From NCBI GenBank assembly GCA_034211175.1, contig JAXHUH010000014.1:33706-97705 (forward strand): a stretch of 64,000 nucleotides of DNA, given 5' to 3'. Every line of letters starts with the position of its first letter. Within the stretch, counting starts at the first letter, position 1. A program made the translations under genes and the position numbers. Shown here one piece after another: positions 43,825 to 53,117 of the stretch. The notes beneath the pieces were generated by a model. It saw only the letters and a program-made list of their open reading frames with translations, was not told the origin of the DNA and did not search any database. The stretch is from JAXHUH01 sp034211175 (lineage in GTDB: Bacteria; Actinomycetota; Acidimicrobiia; Acidimicrobiales; CAIXPF01).

Positions 43825-45858
43825 ATGACCCTGACGCCGGACCGCCAGGTCGCCATCACGTGCACCCACGACTGCCCCGACGCCTGTCGGGCGCTCGTCC
43901 ACGTCGACGGCGCCGGCCATGCGGTGGCCATCCGGTCCGACCCGTCGCACGCCATCACCGGGCGACACCTGTGCGTGAAGGTCGACCGCTACCTGGAGCG
44001 GGTCTACAGCCCCGACCGGCTCACCACCCCGTTGCGCCGCACCGGGTCGAAGGGCGACGGACGGTACGAGCCGATCGGCTGGGACGAGGCGCTCGACGAG
44101 ATCGTCGAGCGGTGGCGCGGCCTGATCGAGCGCCACGGCGCCGAGACGATCCTCGGCTACTCGTACCTCGGTTCGATGGGTGTCCTCGACATGTCGATGG
44201 GCGAGGCCCTGTTCCACCGCCTCGGCGCCACCCGGCTCGAACGCTCGATCTGCGGGCCCCAGTGGTTCGCGCTGTCGGGCCTCACGGCCCGCCCGTGGAC
44301 CGACCCAGAGAACCTGCCCGACGCGGAGGCCGTCGTCGTCTGGGGCATGGACCCGGTGTCGACGTCGATCCACACGTGGAACCTGATCCGGCGGGCCAAG
44401 CGGGAGCGGGGCGCGCCGCTCGTCGTCGTCGACCCGTACCGCAGCCGGACGGCGGCCCGGGCCGATCTCCACCTGCGGCCCCACCCGGGCACCGACGGCG
44501 CCCTGGCGCTCGCCGTCGGCCACATGATCCTGCGCGACGGCCTCGAGGACCGCGACCACCTCGACGAGCACACGACCGGCATCGACGCGTACCGCGAGGC
44601 GGTCGAACCGTGGACGCCCGAGCGGGCCGCGGCCGAGACCGGCGTCGACGCGGCGGACATCGAGCGCTTCGCCGAGCTCTACGCCACCCGAAGGCCGGCG
44701 GCGATCCGCCTCGGTGTCGGGATGCAGCGGTCATCGGGCGCAGGGTCGGCGCTGCGGGCCATCCAGTGCCTCCCGTCGCTGTGCGGGCACTGGCGCTGGC
44801 CCACCGGCGGCATCGCCCAGTCGGTCTCGCTGATGTCGGTCAACCTCGGCGGGCTGTCGCGGCCGGACCTGGCCCCCGACGGCACCCGCCAGGTCAACAT
44901 GATCCAGCTCGGCCGGGTGCTCAACGACGACGCGCTCGACCCGCCGATCACGGCGCTCTACGTGTGGAACTCGAACCCGGCGGTCATCGCCGCCGACCAG
45001 AACCGGGTGCTCGAGGGCCTGCGCCGCGACGACCTGTTCACCGTCGTCCACGACCAGTTCCTCACCGACACCGCCCGTCACGCCGACATCGTCCTGCCGG
45101 CCACGACGATGCTCGAGCACCCCGACGTCGTCGGCTCGTGGGGGTTCTCCTACGTCTCGTGGAACGAGGCCGCCATCGACCCGGTCGGCGAGTCCCGCTC
45201 GAACGCCGAGGTGGTGCGGCTCCTCGCCGAGCGCCTCGGCTTCGACGACGACGTGTTCCGGCGCAGCGACCACGAGCTGATGGCGCTGGCCCTCGACGAC
45301 GCGCCGGCGGCGGCGCAGGGAGCTGATGCGGCCACGGTCCGCGCCGACGGTGTCCGCCGGGTCGGACCGCCGGTCGGCACCGCACCCAACGCCGACGCCA
45401 CGTTCGCGTTCGTCGCCGACTCGCTGGCCGCAGTCGGGCTCCACCCGGTCGCCGAGTACCGGCCACCCGCCGAGGTGCCCTCCGAGGCGTCGACCTACCC
45501 GCTGCGGCTGCTCACGCTGAAGCGGCACACGTCGATCAACTCGTCGTACGGGTCACTCCCGGTGATGCTGCGGGCCGAGCCGCGCGTCGCCATCGAGGTC
45601 AACCCAGCCGACGCCGCCGCACGGGGCATCACCGACGGCGCCGCGGTGCGGGTGTTCAACGACCGGGGCGAGATGCGCGGCGTCGCCGCGGTCACCGACC
45701 AGACCCCGCCGGGCACGGTCGCCGTGCCGTTCGGCCGATGGGTCGGCGCCGGGGGCGGCGGCGCCAACGCCCTGACCAGCGACCGCCTCGGCGACCTGGC
45801 CAACGGGCCGACGTTCTGCGACAACCTCGTCGAGGTGGCGCCGGCCGGGCCCGACTGA
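43825..45858 (+). CDS. molybdopterin-dependent oxidoreductase (formate-dehydrogenase-like)
   Basis: The 677-residue protein belongs to the bis-MGD molybdenum/tungsten oxidoreductases. The N-terminal [4Fe-4S] ligands are CTHDCPDAC plus a later HLC. Cofactor-binding segments include SICGPQWFALSG and VVWGMDPVSTSIHTWN, and the C-terminal domain contains AIEVNPADAAARGITDG and VAVPFGRW. No twin-arginine signal is present, so it is cytoplasmic. ATG 43825 follows GGGGGAGG. No partner subunit is encoded beside it. The reaction cannot be named. Confidence 0.88.
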   Translation: MTLTPDRQVAITCTHDCPDACRALVHVDGAGHAVAIRSDPSHAITGRHLCVKVDRYLERVYSPDRLTTPLRRTGSKGDGRYEPIGWDEALDEIVERWRGLIERHGAETILGYSYLGSMGVLDMSMGEALFHRLGATRLERSICGPQWFALSGLTARPWTDPENLPDAEAVVVWGMDPVSTSIHTWNLIRRAKRERGAPLVVVDPYRSRTAARADLHLRPHPGTDGALALAVGHMILRDGLEDRDHLDEHTTGIDAYREAVEPWTPERAAAETGVDAADIERFAELYATRRPAAIRLGVGMQRSSGAGSALRAIQCLPSLCGHWRWPTGGIAQSVSLMSVNLGGLSRPDLAPDGTRQVNMIQLGRVLNDDALDPPITALYVWNSNPAVIAADQNRVLEGLRRDDLFTVVHDQFLTDTARHADIVLPATTMLEHPDVVGSWGFSYVSWNEAAIDPVGESRSNAEVVRLLAERLGFDDDVFRRSDHELMALALDDAPAAAQGADAATVRADGVRRVGPPVGTAPNADATFAFVADSLAAVGLHPVAEYRPPAEVPSEASTYPLRLLTLKRHTSINSSYGSLPVMLRAEPRVAIEVNPADAAARGITDGAAVRVFNDRGEMRGVAAVTDQTPPGTVAVPFGRWVGAGGGGANALTSDRLGDLANGPTFCDNLVEVAPAGPD

Positions 45859-45860
45859 CC

Positions 45861-45881
45861 GTGCGCGGGCGGCCCGCGCAC
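45861..45881 (+). terminator. 9-bp hairpin right after the molybdopterin oxidoreductase stop
   Basis: GTGCGCGGG (45861-45869) and CCCGCGCAC (45873-45881) pair perfectly around a 3-base loop, two bases past the stop at 45858. No T tract follows. Confidence 0.6.
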
Positions 45882-45965
45882 CAACGGACGGACCGGTGAG
45901 CGTCTGACGCCGGGTCATCGCGGCGGGGGCCGCGCCGGGTACCTTCGGTTCATGAAGGAGCGCGC

Positions 45966-46970
45966 ATGAACGATCCGGTCCACCTGAGTGGACCGGTCCG
46001 CCGGCTGGCCGAGGAGCTCACCGAGGACGGGATCGAGCTGGTCCCCGACGACCCGGTCGCCCGGGGCCAGGTGCTCTACGAGCTCGACCACGCCCGCCGG
46101 GTGCCAGCGTTCGAGAACCGCCACCCGACGTATGGCGCCATCATCCTGCCCGCCGGGCGGACCTTCATCGGCAACGTCGAGGAGGTCGACATCATCGACC
46201 TCGACCACCTCGACCTGGCGTCGGCCCGCTCGTACGCGGACGGCCGCTCGGCGTTCCTGGTCCACCGGCCCGACGCAACCCCCGTGCTGGCGTGCTTCGA
46301 CCGTCCGATCCAGTTCGAGTCGGAGCTCGTCCACCTCCAGGAGAGCACCGGTGCGCAGATCGTGCAGCGGACCGCGGTGCTCGGGTCGGTCCGGCTGTTC
46401 ACCGACGAGGCCGTCCTGTCGTGGACCGGCCGCCACTGGGCGGCCCGCCCGACCGCGACGACCCTCCTGCCCGGCCTCCGGGCGAGCTCGCCGGAGCTGC
46501 GGCCCGACGTGGCCCGTGGCCTGCTCGACCTGGCGGTCCACATCCTGTCGCCGTCGAAGGTCGGCGCCACGCTCGTCGTGACCGACAAGGCGTCGATCGT
46601 GCTCGACGAGGCCGTCGTCGGCCACGCCCTCGACATCGCGACGGCCAAGCGGGCCCCGGCCCTGTCGGTCACCAACAGCCGTCACTACCAGGCGCTGTTC
46701 TCGTCGCTGCGCCAGCACGACCTGGCGACGCTGATCAGCGCGACGGGGCGGGTCGAGTACCTCGAGGTCGGCCTGCGCTCGTCGCGGGAGGCGGATGTCG
46801 CGGTCGACGCCGAGAGGGGCATGCGCCACCGCTCGGCGCAGCGGTTCAGCTTCGACCACCCGTGCAAGACGCTGGTGGTCGTCAGCGAGGACGGTCCGGT
46901 CACGATCTACCGGAACGGCCAGCCGATCACGCTCACCCGTCCCGACGAGGACCTCGCCATCGCCGAGTGA
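45966..46970 (+). CDS. divergent diadenylate-cyclase (DAC)-domain-like protein
   Basis: The C-terminal half of this 334-residue protein follows the DAC domain. GATLVVTDKASIVLDE starts near residue 200, HDLATLIS (251-258) lies where DisA/CdaA have HDGA, and GMRHRSAQ (285-292) keeps the RHR motif, followed by VVVSEDGPVTIYRNG. Active enzymes join two ATP into cyclic di-AMP using the DGA Asp and the RHR segment; here the Gly is Leu, the Asp remains. The N-terminal 190 residues are unfamiliar. No membrane helix is seen. TACCTT near 45940 may be its -10. A self-complementary CCGCGCCGGCGCGG follows the stop. Confidence 0.65.
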   Translation: MNDPVHLSGPVRRLAEELTEDGIELVPDDPVARGQVLYELDHARRVPAFENRHPTYGAIILPAGRTFIGNVEEVDIIDLDHLDLASARSYADGRSAFLVHRPDATPVLACFDRPIQFESELVHLQESTGAQIVQRTAVLGSVRLFTDEAVLSWTGRHWAARPTATTLLPGLRASSPELRPDVARGLLDLAVHILSPSKVGATLVVTDKASIVLDEAVVGHALDIATAKRAPALSVTNSRHYQALFSSLRQHDLATLISATGRVEYLEVGLRSSREADVAVDAERGMRHRSAQRFSFDHPCKTLVVVSEDGPVTIYRNGQPITLTRPDEDLAIAE

Positions 46971-47196
46971 CCCGCGCCGGCGCGGCCCCACGACCAGGGC
47001 TGCGCCGAGCTCGCGGGCCGGTCGTCCATCGCCGTCCCGACGTCTCGGGGATCACGCAGTTCTTACTGATCCGTGAACGGCGCGCTGTTACGCGAATGAC
47101 ATCGAGCACCCTCCCGTTTCACTGACGCTTGCTGCAAGGAGCAGCAGCCGCCGTCGGCCCCGGCCGACTGCGCCGAGCGGAAGGGAACGCCACTCG

Positions 47197-48954
47197 ATGC
47201 AGCACACGTTGTCCGTCCCCACCGGCCACGCCTACCCCACCTCGACCAGGCCAGACGCGTCGACGATCGCCGATGCGGGACGGAAGCAACCACTCCTCGA
47301 CGCCGGTGACCTGGCGACCCTCGCGGCACCGGGGACGACGCATCTCCCCGTGGCGCGTCACCACTTCGAGCCGACCGCATTGGCCCGTCTCTCGAAAGAG
47401 GATCGACGCCTCTTCGAGGAATTCGGCCAGGGCCCGATCGTCGATTTGAGCCATTTGCGCATCCATGACGCGTTCGAGCAGCACGCAGCCGCTGCGCCCG
47501 ACAACGTCGCGGCCCGCCACCTCGGCGCCGAGATCACCTACGGCGAGCTCGACCGCCGGGCGAACCAGCTCGCCGCGCTCCTCGTCGCCCGGGGCGTACG
47601 AGCCGGCGACAACGTCGCGCTGTTCCTGGAGCGGTCGATCCCGATGCTCGTCGGCATCCTCGCCACCCTGAAGGCCGGGGCCGCCTACGTGCCCCAGCAC
47701 GTCGGCGTTGCGCCCGAGGCCCAGCTCCGCCATGTGATCGACGCCGCCGACACCGACGTGATCCTGACGCTGTCCCACCTGCGCGACCAGGTGCCCGTAC
47801 CCGACGGCTGCACCTGCCTCGCCATCGACGAGATCCTCACCGACGTCCCCGCCGACGAGATGGCCCAGCCGCTCGCCGACGTGCCCCGCGTCGACGGCGG
47901 CGCCGGGCCCGACGATCGGTGCTTCGTCCTGTTCACCTCGGGCACGACCGGCAACCCCAACGGCGTGCAGGTCACCCACCGCAACGTCTGCAACATCCTG
48001 CTCACCGAGCCGGGCGACCTCGGGATGCGGCCCGGGCGGACGGTGTCGCAGCTCCTGTCGATCGCGTTCGACATGGCCGCGTGGGAGACCCTCGGTGCGC
48101 TGTCCCACGGTGCGACCCTGATCATCCGGGGCCGCGACCTCGCCGCCGCGGCCCGGCAGGCCAACGTCATCATCGCGACGCCGTCGATCCTCGCGACCAT
48201 CGACCCCGCCGAGTGCCCCGACGTCGAGGTGGTCGCGGTCGCCGGCGAGCCGTGCCCCCGCCCCCTGGCCGACCGGTGGGCGAAGGTGTGCCGGTTCCAC
48301 AACTCGTGCGGGCCGACCGAGACGACGATCGTCAACACCGCGCAGCACTACGAGCCCGACACGTTGCGCCTCACGATCGGCTCGCCGACCCCGAACAACA
48401 CCGTCTACGTGCTCGACGAGCACCTGCGGCCGTGCGCCATCGGCGAGGTCGGCGAGATGTGGGCGGGCGGCGACGGCGTCACCGCCGGGTACCTCCACAA
48501 CGACGAGCTCAACGCGGACCGCTACCGCCCGGACCCGTTCCTCGGCGGCGGCCGGCGCATGTTCCGGACCCGTGACCTCGGCCGGTGGACACCCGACGGC
48601 GAGCTGGAGCACCTGGGCCGCACCGACGACCAGGTGAAGGTGCGCGGGTTCCGGGTGGAGCTCGACTCGGTCTCCAACGCACTCGAGTCGACGCCCGGCT
48701 GCTCGAAGGCCGTGACCCTCAAGCTCGACGACCGTGACCTGGTCGCGTTCGTCAGCCCCGCCACCGTCGACGTCGACGCGGCCCGTGCCGCGGTCGCCGC
48801 CGCGCTCCCCTACTACTGCGTCCCCGCGGTGGTCCTGGCCGTCGACTCGCTGCCCATAACGAGTCGGGGCAAGACCGACAAGCGGGCGCTGCTCGACCTC
48901 GCCCACCGCCACCTCGCGGCCGAGGCCGTCAACGAGCTCGAGGTGGCGTCGTGA
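47197..48954 (+). CDS. stand-alone amino-acid adenylation protein (ANL superfamily, TmpL-like half)
   Basis: The 585-residue protein is an NRPS-type adenylation domain without carrier domain. Motifs are TYGELDRRANQLAALLVARG, LKAGAAYVPQ (A2), VLFTSGTTGNPNGVQVTH (A3, residues about 243-260), HNSCGPTETTI (A5), RTRDLGRWTPDGELEHLGR (A7), DDQVKVRGFRVEL (A8) and PITSRGKTDKRAL (A10 Lys). It should form an acyl-adenylate; the acceptor is unknown. About 85 N-terminal residues precede the domain. GTGA overlap at 48951 couples it to a membrane redox protein, as in fungal TmpL where both are one polypeptide. Confidence 0.82.
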   Translation: MQHTLSVPTGHAYPTSTRPDASTIADAGRKQPLLDAGDLATLAAPGTTHLPVARHHFEPTALARLSKEDRRLFEEFGQGPIVDLSHLRIHDAFEQHAAAAPDNVAARHLGAEITYGELDRRANQLAALLVARGVRAGDNVALFLERSIPMLVGILATLKAGAAYVPQHVGVAPEAQLRHVIDAADTDVILTLSHLRDQVPVPDGCTCLAIDEILTDVPADEMAQPLADVPRVDGGAGPDDRCFVLFTSGTTGNPNGVQVTHRNVCNILLTEPGDLGMRPGRTVSQLLSIAFDMAAWETLGALSHGATLIIRGRDLAAAARQANVIIATPSILATIDPAECPDVEVVAVAGEPCPRPLADRWAKVCRFHNSCGPTETTIVNTAQHYEPDTLRLTIGSPTPNNTVYVLDEHLRPCAIGEVGEMWAGGDGVTAGYLHNDELNADRYRPDPFLGGGRRMFRTRDLGRWTPDGELEHLGRTDDQVKVRGFRVELDSVSNALESTPGCSKAVTLKLDDRDLVAFVSPATVDVDAARAAVAAALPYYCVPAVVLAVDSLPITSRGKTDKRALLDLAHRHLAAEAVNELEVAS

Positions 48955-50414
48955 CCACCACAACCCCCCGCTCCCTTCGGCGTGGCCGTGACCGCTCCCC
49001 GGCGCCGGCTCCTTCGCCGCAGCGCCCGTCCCCTCCCCGACCGACCGCGCCGGCTCCGGCATCGACTGCGGAGGCCGAGAACGGCACCACACCCCGGACG
49101 ATCGCTCCGCTGCCCGAGCCCGGACCGTGGTGGCGACGGCTCGGCAAGGGCCCCCGGTTCATGCACTACCACCGGCTGGCCGCGCTGGTGCTCGTGATCA
49201 ACGTGGTGGTCGCGGTGCGCTCGGTCGGTGCCGGCTGGTGGTCGAGCGACGGCGTCGACCTCGCCGCCGTCTCGAACGTCGTGCTCGCCAACATCGCCCT
49301 GGCCGTGCTGATCCGCCAGCAGTACGTGATCAACCTGCTGTTCCGCCTGGCGACCATGGCCCCGACGTCATGGCCGCTGCGGGTCCGCTGGACGCTCGGC
49401 AAGGTGTACCACTTCGGTGGCCTCCACGTCGGCGGCGCGATCGCCGGCACCGCGTGGTACGCCGCGTTCGTCGCCGCCCTCGGCTTCCACCTGTCCCGGG
49501 GCCTCGACGGGGCGACCGTCCCGCTCGTCGCGTTGACCGTGGCGGTCCTCGTGCTGCTCGTCGCCATGGTCGTCACCGCGTGGCCGTCGCTGCGGGCCCG
49601 GCTCCACGACCGGTTCGAGCGCACCCACCGCTTCGGCGGCTGGGCCGTGCTCGCCCTGTTCTGGGTGCAGACGGTGCTCGTCGCCGCCGATGCCGGCAAC
49701 GGCGGGGTGCTCGCCAACCTCACCACGTCGGTCGCGTTCTGGACGCTGATCGTGCTGACCACCAGCGTCGCGCTGCCGTGGCTGCGGCTGCGCAAGGTGC
49801 CCGTGGAGATCACGACGCCGTCGTCGCACGTGGCGCTCACCCGGTTCGACCACGGCGTGACCCCGTTCGCCGGCTCGTCGACCGCGGTGAGCCGCAGCCC
49901 GCTGATGGAGTGGCACTCGTTCGCCAACGTGCCGTCGCCGGGCGAGGACGGGTTCCGACTGACGATCTCCCGGGCCGGCGACTGGACCGGCTCACTGATC
50001 GACGACACGCCGTCGCACCTGTGGGTCAAGGGCATCCCCACGGCCGGGGTGGCCAACATCGAGGTGCTGTTCACGAAGGTGGTCTACGTGGCGACCGGCA
50101 GCGGGATCGGGCCGTGCCTGCCCCACCTGCTCGCCGGTGAGGTGCCGTCCCACCTGGTGTGGGCCACCCGCAACCCGCGCCGCACCTACGGCGACGAGCT
50201 GGTCGACGAGATCCTGGCCGTCCAGCCCGACGCCGAGATCTGGGACACCGACGCCCACGGCAAGCCCGACCTGGTCGCCCTGGCCCACGAGGCGTGTGTC
50301 GCCCACGGCGCCGAGGCCGCCATCTGCATCTCGAACAAGAAGGTGACGTGGCAGGTGGTCGAGGGCCTCGAGGTCCGCGGCATCCCCGCCTACGGCGCCA
50401 TCTGGGACTCGTGA
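48951..50414 (+). CDS. membrane protein with ferredoxin-reductase-like domain (TmpL-like half)
   Basis: The 487-residue protein has a Pro/Ala-rich leader of about 60 residues. Five or six membrane helices lie between 70 and 280 (AALVLVINVVVAV, SNVVLANIALAVLIR, GGAIAGTAWYAAFVAALGF, LVALTVAVLVLLVAMVVTA, GGWAVLALFWVQTVLVA, FWTLIVLTTSVALPWL). A C-terminal cytoplasmic domain resembles ferredoxin-NADP reductase: MEWHSFANVPSPGEDGFRLT (FAD region), SRAGDWTGSL, and VVYVATGSGIGPCLPHLL (nucleotide site). Histidines suited to heme are few. The start GTG overlaps the adenylation gene by 4 bases. Confidence 0.8.
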   Translation: MTTTTPRSLRRGRDRSPAPAPSPQRPSPPRPTAPAPASTAEAENGTTPRTIAPLPEPGPWWRRLGKGPRFMHYHRLAALVLVINVVVAVRSVGAGWWSSDGVDLAAVSNVVLANIALAVLIRQQYVINLLFRLATMAPTSWPLRVRWTLGKVYHFGGLHVGGAIAGTAWYAAFVAALGFHLSRGLDGATVPLVALTVAVLVLLVAMVVTAWPSLRARLHDRFERTHRFGGWAVLALFWVQTVLVAADAGNGGVLANLTTSVAFWTLIVLTTSVALPWLRLRKVPVEITTPSSHVALTRFDHGVTPFAGSSTAVSRSPLMEWHSFANVPSPGEDGFRLTISRAGDWTGSLIDDTPSHLWVKGIPTAGVANIEVLFTKVVYVATGSGIGPCLPHLLAGEVPSHLVWATRNPRRTYGDELVDEILAVQPDAEIWDTDAHGKPDLVALAHEACVAHGAEAAICISNKKVTWQVVEGLEVRGIPAYGAIWDS

Positions 50415-50485
50415 GCCCCGCCACGCCGTCGCGCCCGAGCGCGACCACCACACATCAGGACCGTCCGAGCCCGAGGAGCCGACCC

Positions 50486-51307
50486 ATGACGACCACCGCC
50501 AATCCGAACGGCCACAGCACCGCTGCGCCCACCACGCCCGAACCGCAGGTCCTCGTCGAGCGTCGCGGCCGGGTCGCCATCGTGCGCCTGCACCGCCCCA
50601 AGGCACTGAACGCGCTGAGCACGGCGCTGATGGAGGAGCTGCTCGCCGTCCTCGAGCCGCTCGACCGCGACCCCGGCGTCGGCTGCTTCGTGCTCACCGG
50701 CTCGGACCGGGTGTTCGCCGCCGGTGCCGACATCAAGGAGATGGCGGCGAAGACCCACGCCGACATGGTCGCGGAGGACTTCTTCGCCGGCTGGGACGCC
50801 TTCACCGCGCTGCGCACCCCGAAGATCGCCGCGGTGGCCGGTCACGCCCTCGGCGGCGGCTGCGAGCTGGCGATGATGTGCGACACGATCTTCGCCGCGA
50901 CCACGGCCCGGTTCGGCCAGCCGGAGATCACCCTCGGCGTGATACCGGGCATGGGCGGCTCCCAGCGGCTCACCCGCCTCGTCGGGCGGGCGAAGGCGAT
51001 GGACATGGTCCTCACCGGTCGCACGATGGACGCCGTCGAGGCCGAGCGGGCCGGGCTCGTGTCCCGGGTCGTCGAGCCCGACCGCCTGCTCGACGAGGCG
51101 ATCGAAGCCGCCGAGACGATCGCCGGCGTCTCCAAGCCGTCGGTGCTCGCCGCGAAGGAGGCGGTCGACCGGGCCGACGAGACGTCGCTGCGTGAGGGCC
51201 TGCTGTTCGAGCGCCGCACCTTCCACGCCCTGTTCGCCACCGAGGACCAGACCGAGGGCATGGCCGCCTTCATCGAGAAGCGCTCACCCGTCTTCCGGGG
51301 CCGCTGA
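50486..51307 (+). CDS. enoyl-CoA hydratase/isomerase family protein
   Basis: The 273-residue crotonase-fold protein has RLHRPKALNALSTALMEELL, oxyanion-hole segment GSDRVFAAGADIKEMAAKTH, and GHALGGGCELAMMCDTIFAA with EITLGVIPGMGGSQRLTRLV, carrying the two Glu positions of active hydratases. These enzymes add water to trans-2-enoyl-CoA. A 25-residue leader precedes the domain. ATG 50486 follows GAGGAGCC, 71 bases after the membrane redox gene and on the same strand, so it probably belongs to that operon. Confidence 0.9.
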   Translation: MTTTANPNGHSTAAPTTPEPQVLVERRGRVAIVRLHRPKALNALSTALMEELLAVLEPLDRDPGVGCFVLTGSDRVFAAGADIKEMAAKTHADMVAEDFFAGWDAFTALRTPKIAAVAGHALGGGCELAMMCDTIFAATTARFGQPEITLGVIPGMGGSQRLTRLVGRAKAMDMVLTGRTMDAVEAERAGLVSRVVEPDRLLDEAIEAAETIAGVSKPSVLAAKEAVDRADETSLREGLLFERRTFHALFATEDQTEGMAAFIEKRSPVFRGR

Positions 51308-51403
51308 GGTTGGGCGTCGGCCCGGCGGATGCAGCCGCCGGGCCGGCGCGTTCCTCCCCGGAACGCAGTGGACCGGGCCCGCCCCCCGTGGAACGGTCTC
51401 CCT

Positions 51404-52207
51404 GTGCCCTCCACCGCCGCTGGTCCCGACCGTCCGACGCCGACACCCACCTCCGGTGCACCGGTGTACGACTCGATCGGGACGACGTACTCGACGACGC
51501 GACGGGCCGATCCCCGCATCGCCGCGATGATCGACGAGGCGCTCGGGTCGGCGCGCACGGTCGTGAACGTCGGCGCCGGCAGCGGCAGCTACGAGCCGCC
51601 GCACCGGAGCGTGATCGCCGTGGAACCGTCGGCGACGATGACCGCCCAACGGCCCGCCGACGCCGCGCCGGTGGTGCGGGGCGTGGCCGGCGCGCTCCCG
51701 TTCGGTGACGGCACCTTCGACGCCGCGCTGTGCTCGCTGACCATCCACCACTGGCCCGATCTCGGCACCGGGCTCGCCGAGCTGGCGCGAGTTTCGCGGC
51801 GCCAGGTGATCTTCCTGTTCGACCCGGCCGAGGTCGGTCGCCTCTGGGTCACCGAGTACTTCCCCGAGGCCCTGGCTCACCCCGCCGAACGGAGCGCCCC
51901 CGGCCCGTCCGAGGTCGCCGACCACCTCGACGTCGAGCGGATCGACGTCGTGCCCGTTCCCAGCGACTGCATCGACGGGTTCGCCGCCGCGTTCTGGGCC
52001 CGTCCGGAGGCGTACACCGACCCCGGCGTCCAGGCCGGGATGAGCTGGCTCGCCCGCCTCGACGACGACACCCGGGCACTCGGCACCGCCCGCCTCCGAG
52101 CCGACCTCGACGCCGGCCGCTGGGACACCCGCCACGGCCACCTCCGCACCATTGCGTCGTTCGACGTCGGCTACCGCCTCCTCGTCGCCCGAGGTCCCCG
52201 CCGGTAG
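51404..52207 (+). CDS. class I SAM-dependent methyltransferase (methyltransf_11-like)
   Basis: The protein of up to 267 residues has VVNVGAGSGSYEPP (motif I), VIAVEPSATMTAQRP (acidic end of strand 2), LPFGDGTFDAALCSLTIHHW (motif IV) and the later helix LAELARVSRRQVIFLFDP. The pattern fits ubiquinone/menaquinone-type and antibiotic methyltransferases. GTG 51404 or 51464 could be the start; no clear Shine-Dalgarno supports either. A GGCC-rich hairpin (52228-52243) separates it from the convergent folP. Substrate unknown. Confidence 0.8.
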   Translation: MPSTAAGPDRPTPTPTSGAPVYDSIGTTYSTTRRADPRIAAMIDEALGSARTVVNVGAGSGSYEPPHRSVIAVEPSATMTAQRPADAAPVVRGVAGALPFGDGTFDAALCSLTIHHWPDLGTGLAELARVSRRQVIFLFDPAEVGRLWVTEYFPEALAHPAERSAPGPSEVADHLDVERIDVVPVPSDCIDGFAAAFWARPEAYTDPGVQAGMSWLARLDDDTRALGTARLRADLDAGRWDTRHGHLRTIASFDVGYRLLVARGPRR

Positions 52208-52227
52208 CGACCGGCAGTCGGCAACTT

Positions 52228-52243
52228 CCGGCCCGGGGGCCGG
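52228..52243. terminator. CCGGCC hairpin between convergent genes
   Basis: CCGGCC (52228-52233) and GGCCGG (52238-52243) pair around a 4-base loop between the methyltransferase stop (52207) and the folP stop (52248). A bidirectional terminator is inferred from position; no T tract is present. Confidence 0.5.
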
Positions 52244-52247
52244 GCGT

Positions 52248-53117
52248 TCAACCGGCGTGGACGGCGGCGACCATGTCGACGACCTGGCGCATGGTGGCGA
52301 CGTCGTGGACGCGGACCATGTCGATGCCGCGCTCGGCGAGGAGGGCGACCACCGCGGCGGTCGCGGGGTCGCGCTGGTCGACCGGGCGGTCGACGGCCCG
52401 GCCGATGAAGCCCTTGCGGGACGGGCCGACCAGGACCGGTCGGCCGGCGGCCAGGAGCTCGTCCCCGCGGCGCACGAGCTCGAGGTTCTCGGCCTGGGTC
52501 TTGCCGAAGCCGATGCCCGGGTCGAGCCAGATCCCGTCGGGCCGCACCCCAGCGGCGAGTGCGGCGCTGATCGCCGGTTCGAGCCCTTCGAGCACGGCGG
52601 CGACGATGTCGCCGGACGGTGCCGGCGGGACGAACTGCGCGCCGAGGCGATCGTCGTGGGCCACCGTCGACGCACCGGCGCGGTTGTGCATCAGCACCAG
52701 CTCGGCGCCGCGAGCGGCGGCCACGGCCGCGACCTCGGGGTCGTTGGCGAGTGCGGTCACGTCGTTGACCATCGAGGCGCCGAGCGCGCACGCCGCATCG
52801 GCCACCGCGGCCTTCGACGTGTCGATCGAGATCGGCAGGTCGCAACCCTCGCGGACGATCGGCAGCGCGTCACGAACCACGGCGAGCTCGGTCGCCTCCG
52901 GGACCGGCGTGGCACCGGGCCGGGTGCTCTCCGCACCCACGTCGATCCAGTCCGCGCCCGCATCGGCGGCCGCCCGGACGCCGGCGGCGAGCGCCCGGTC
53001 CCAGTCGTCGCCGGTCAGGACGCCGTCGCCGGAGAACGAGTCGGCGGTGACGTTGACGATGGCCATCACCCGGCACCGGGCCGAGGCCCCGGCCGGCGCA
53101 GGTGGCCCGTCGGTCAA
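52248..53117 (-). CDS. folP: dihydropteroate synthase
   Basis: The 289-residue protein is FolP, which condenses dihydropterin pyrophosphate with p-aminobenzoate in folate synthesis. Motifs are MAIVNVTADSFSGDG (family MGILNVTPDSF), DVGAESTRPGA, LPISIDTSKAAVADAA, ASMVNDVTAL, GIGFGKTQAENLELVRR and LVGPSRKGFIG. The TTG at 53117 overlaps the folE stop (TTGA) and retains the first strand; the ATG inside RVMAIVNVT would remove it. It is the second gene of a folE-folP operon, both on the minus strand. Confidence 0.92.
   Translation of the reverse strand: MTDGPPAPAGASARCRVMAIVNVTADSFSGDGVLTGDDWDRALAAGVRAAADAGADWIDVGAESTRPGATPVPEATELAVVRDALPIVREGCDLPISIDTSKAAVADAACALGASMVNDVTALANDPEVAAVAAARGAELVLMHNRAGASTVAHDDRLGAQFVPPAPSGDIVAAVLEGLEPAISAALAAGVRPDGIWLDPGIGFGKTQAENLELVRRGDELLAAGRPVLVGPSRKGFIGRAVDRPVDQRDPATAAVVALLAERGIDMVRVHDVATMRQVVDMVAAVHAG

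Noticed and set aside
47000..47196. Riboswitch or leader RNA ahead of the adenylation gene
   Set aside because: The 226-base interval has some short inverted repeats but no recognisable conserved RNA motif.
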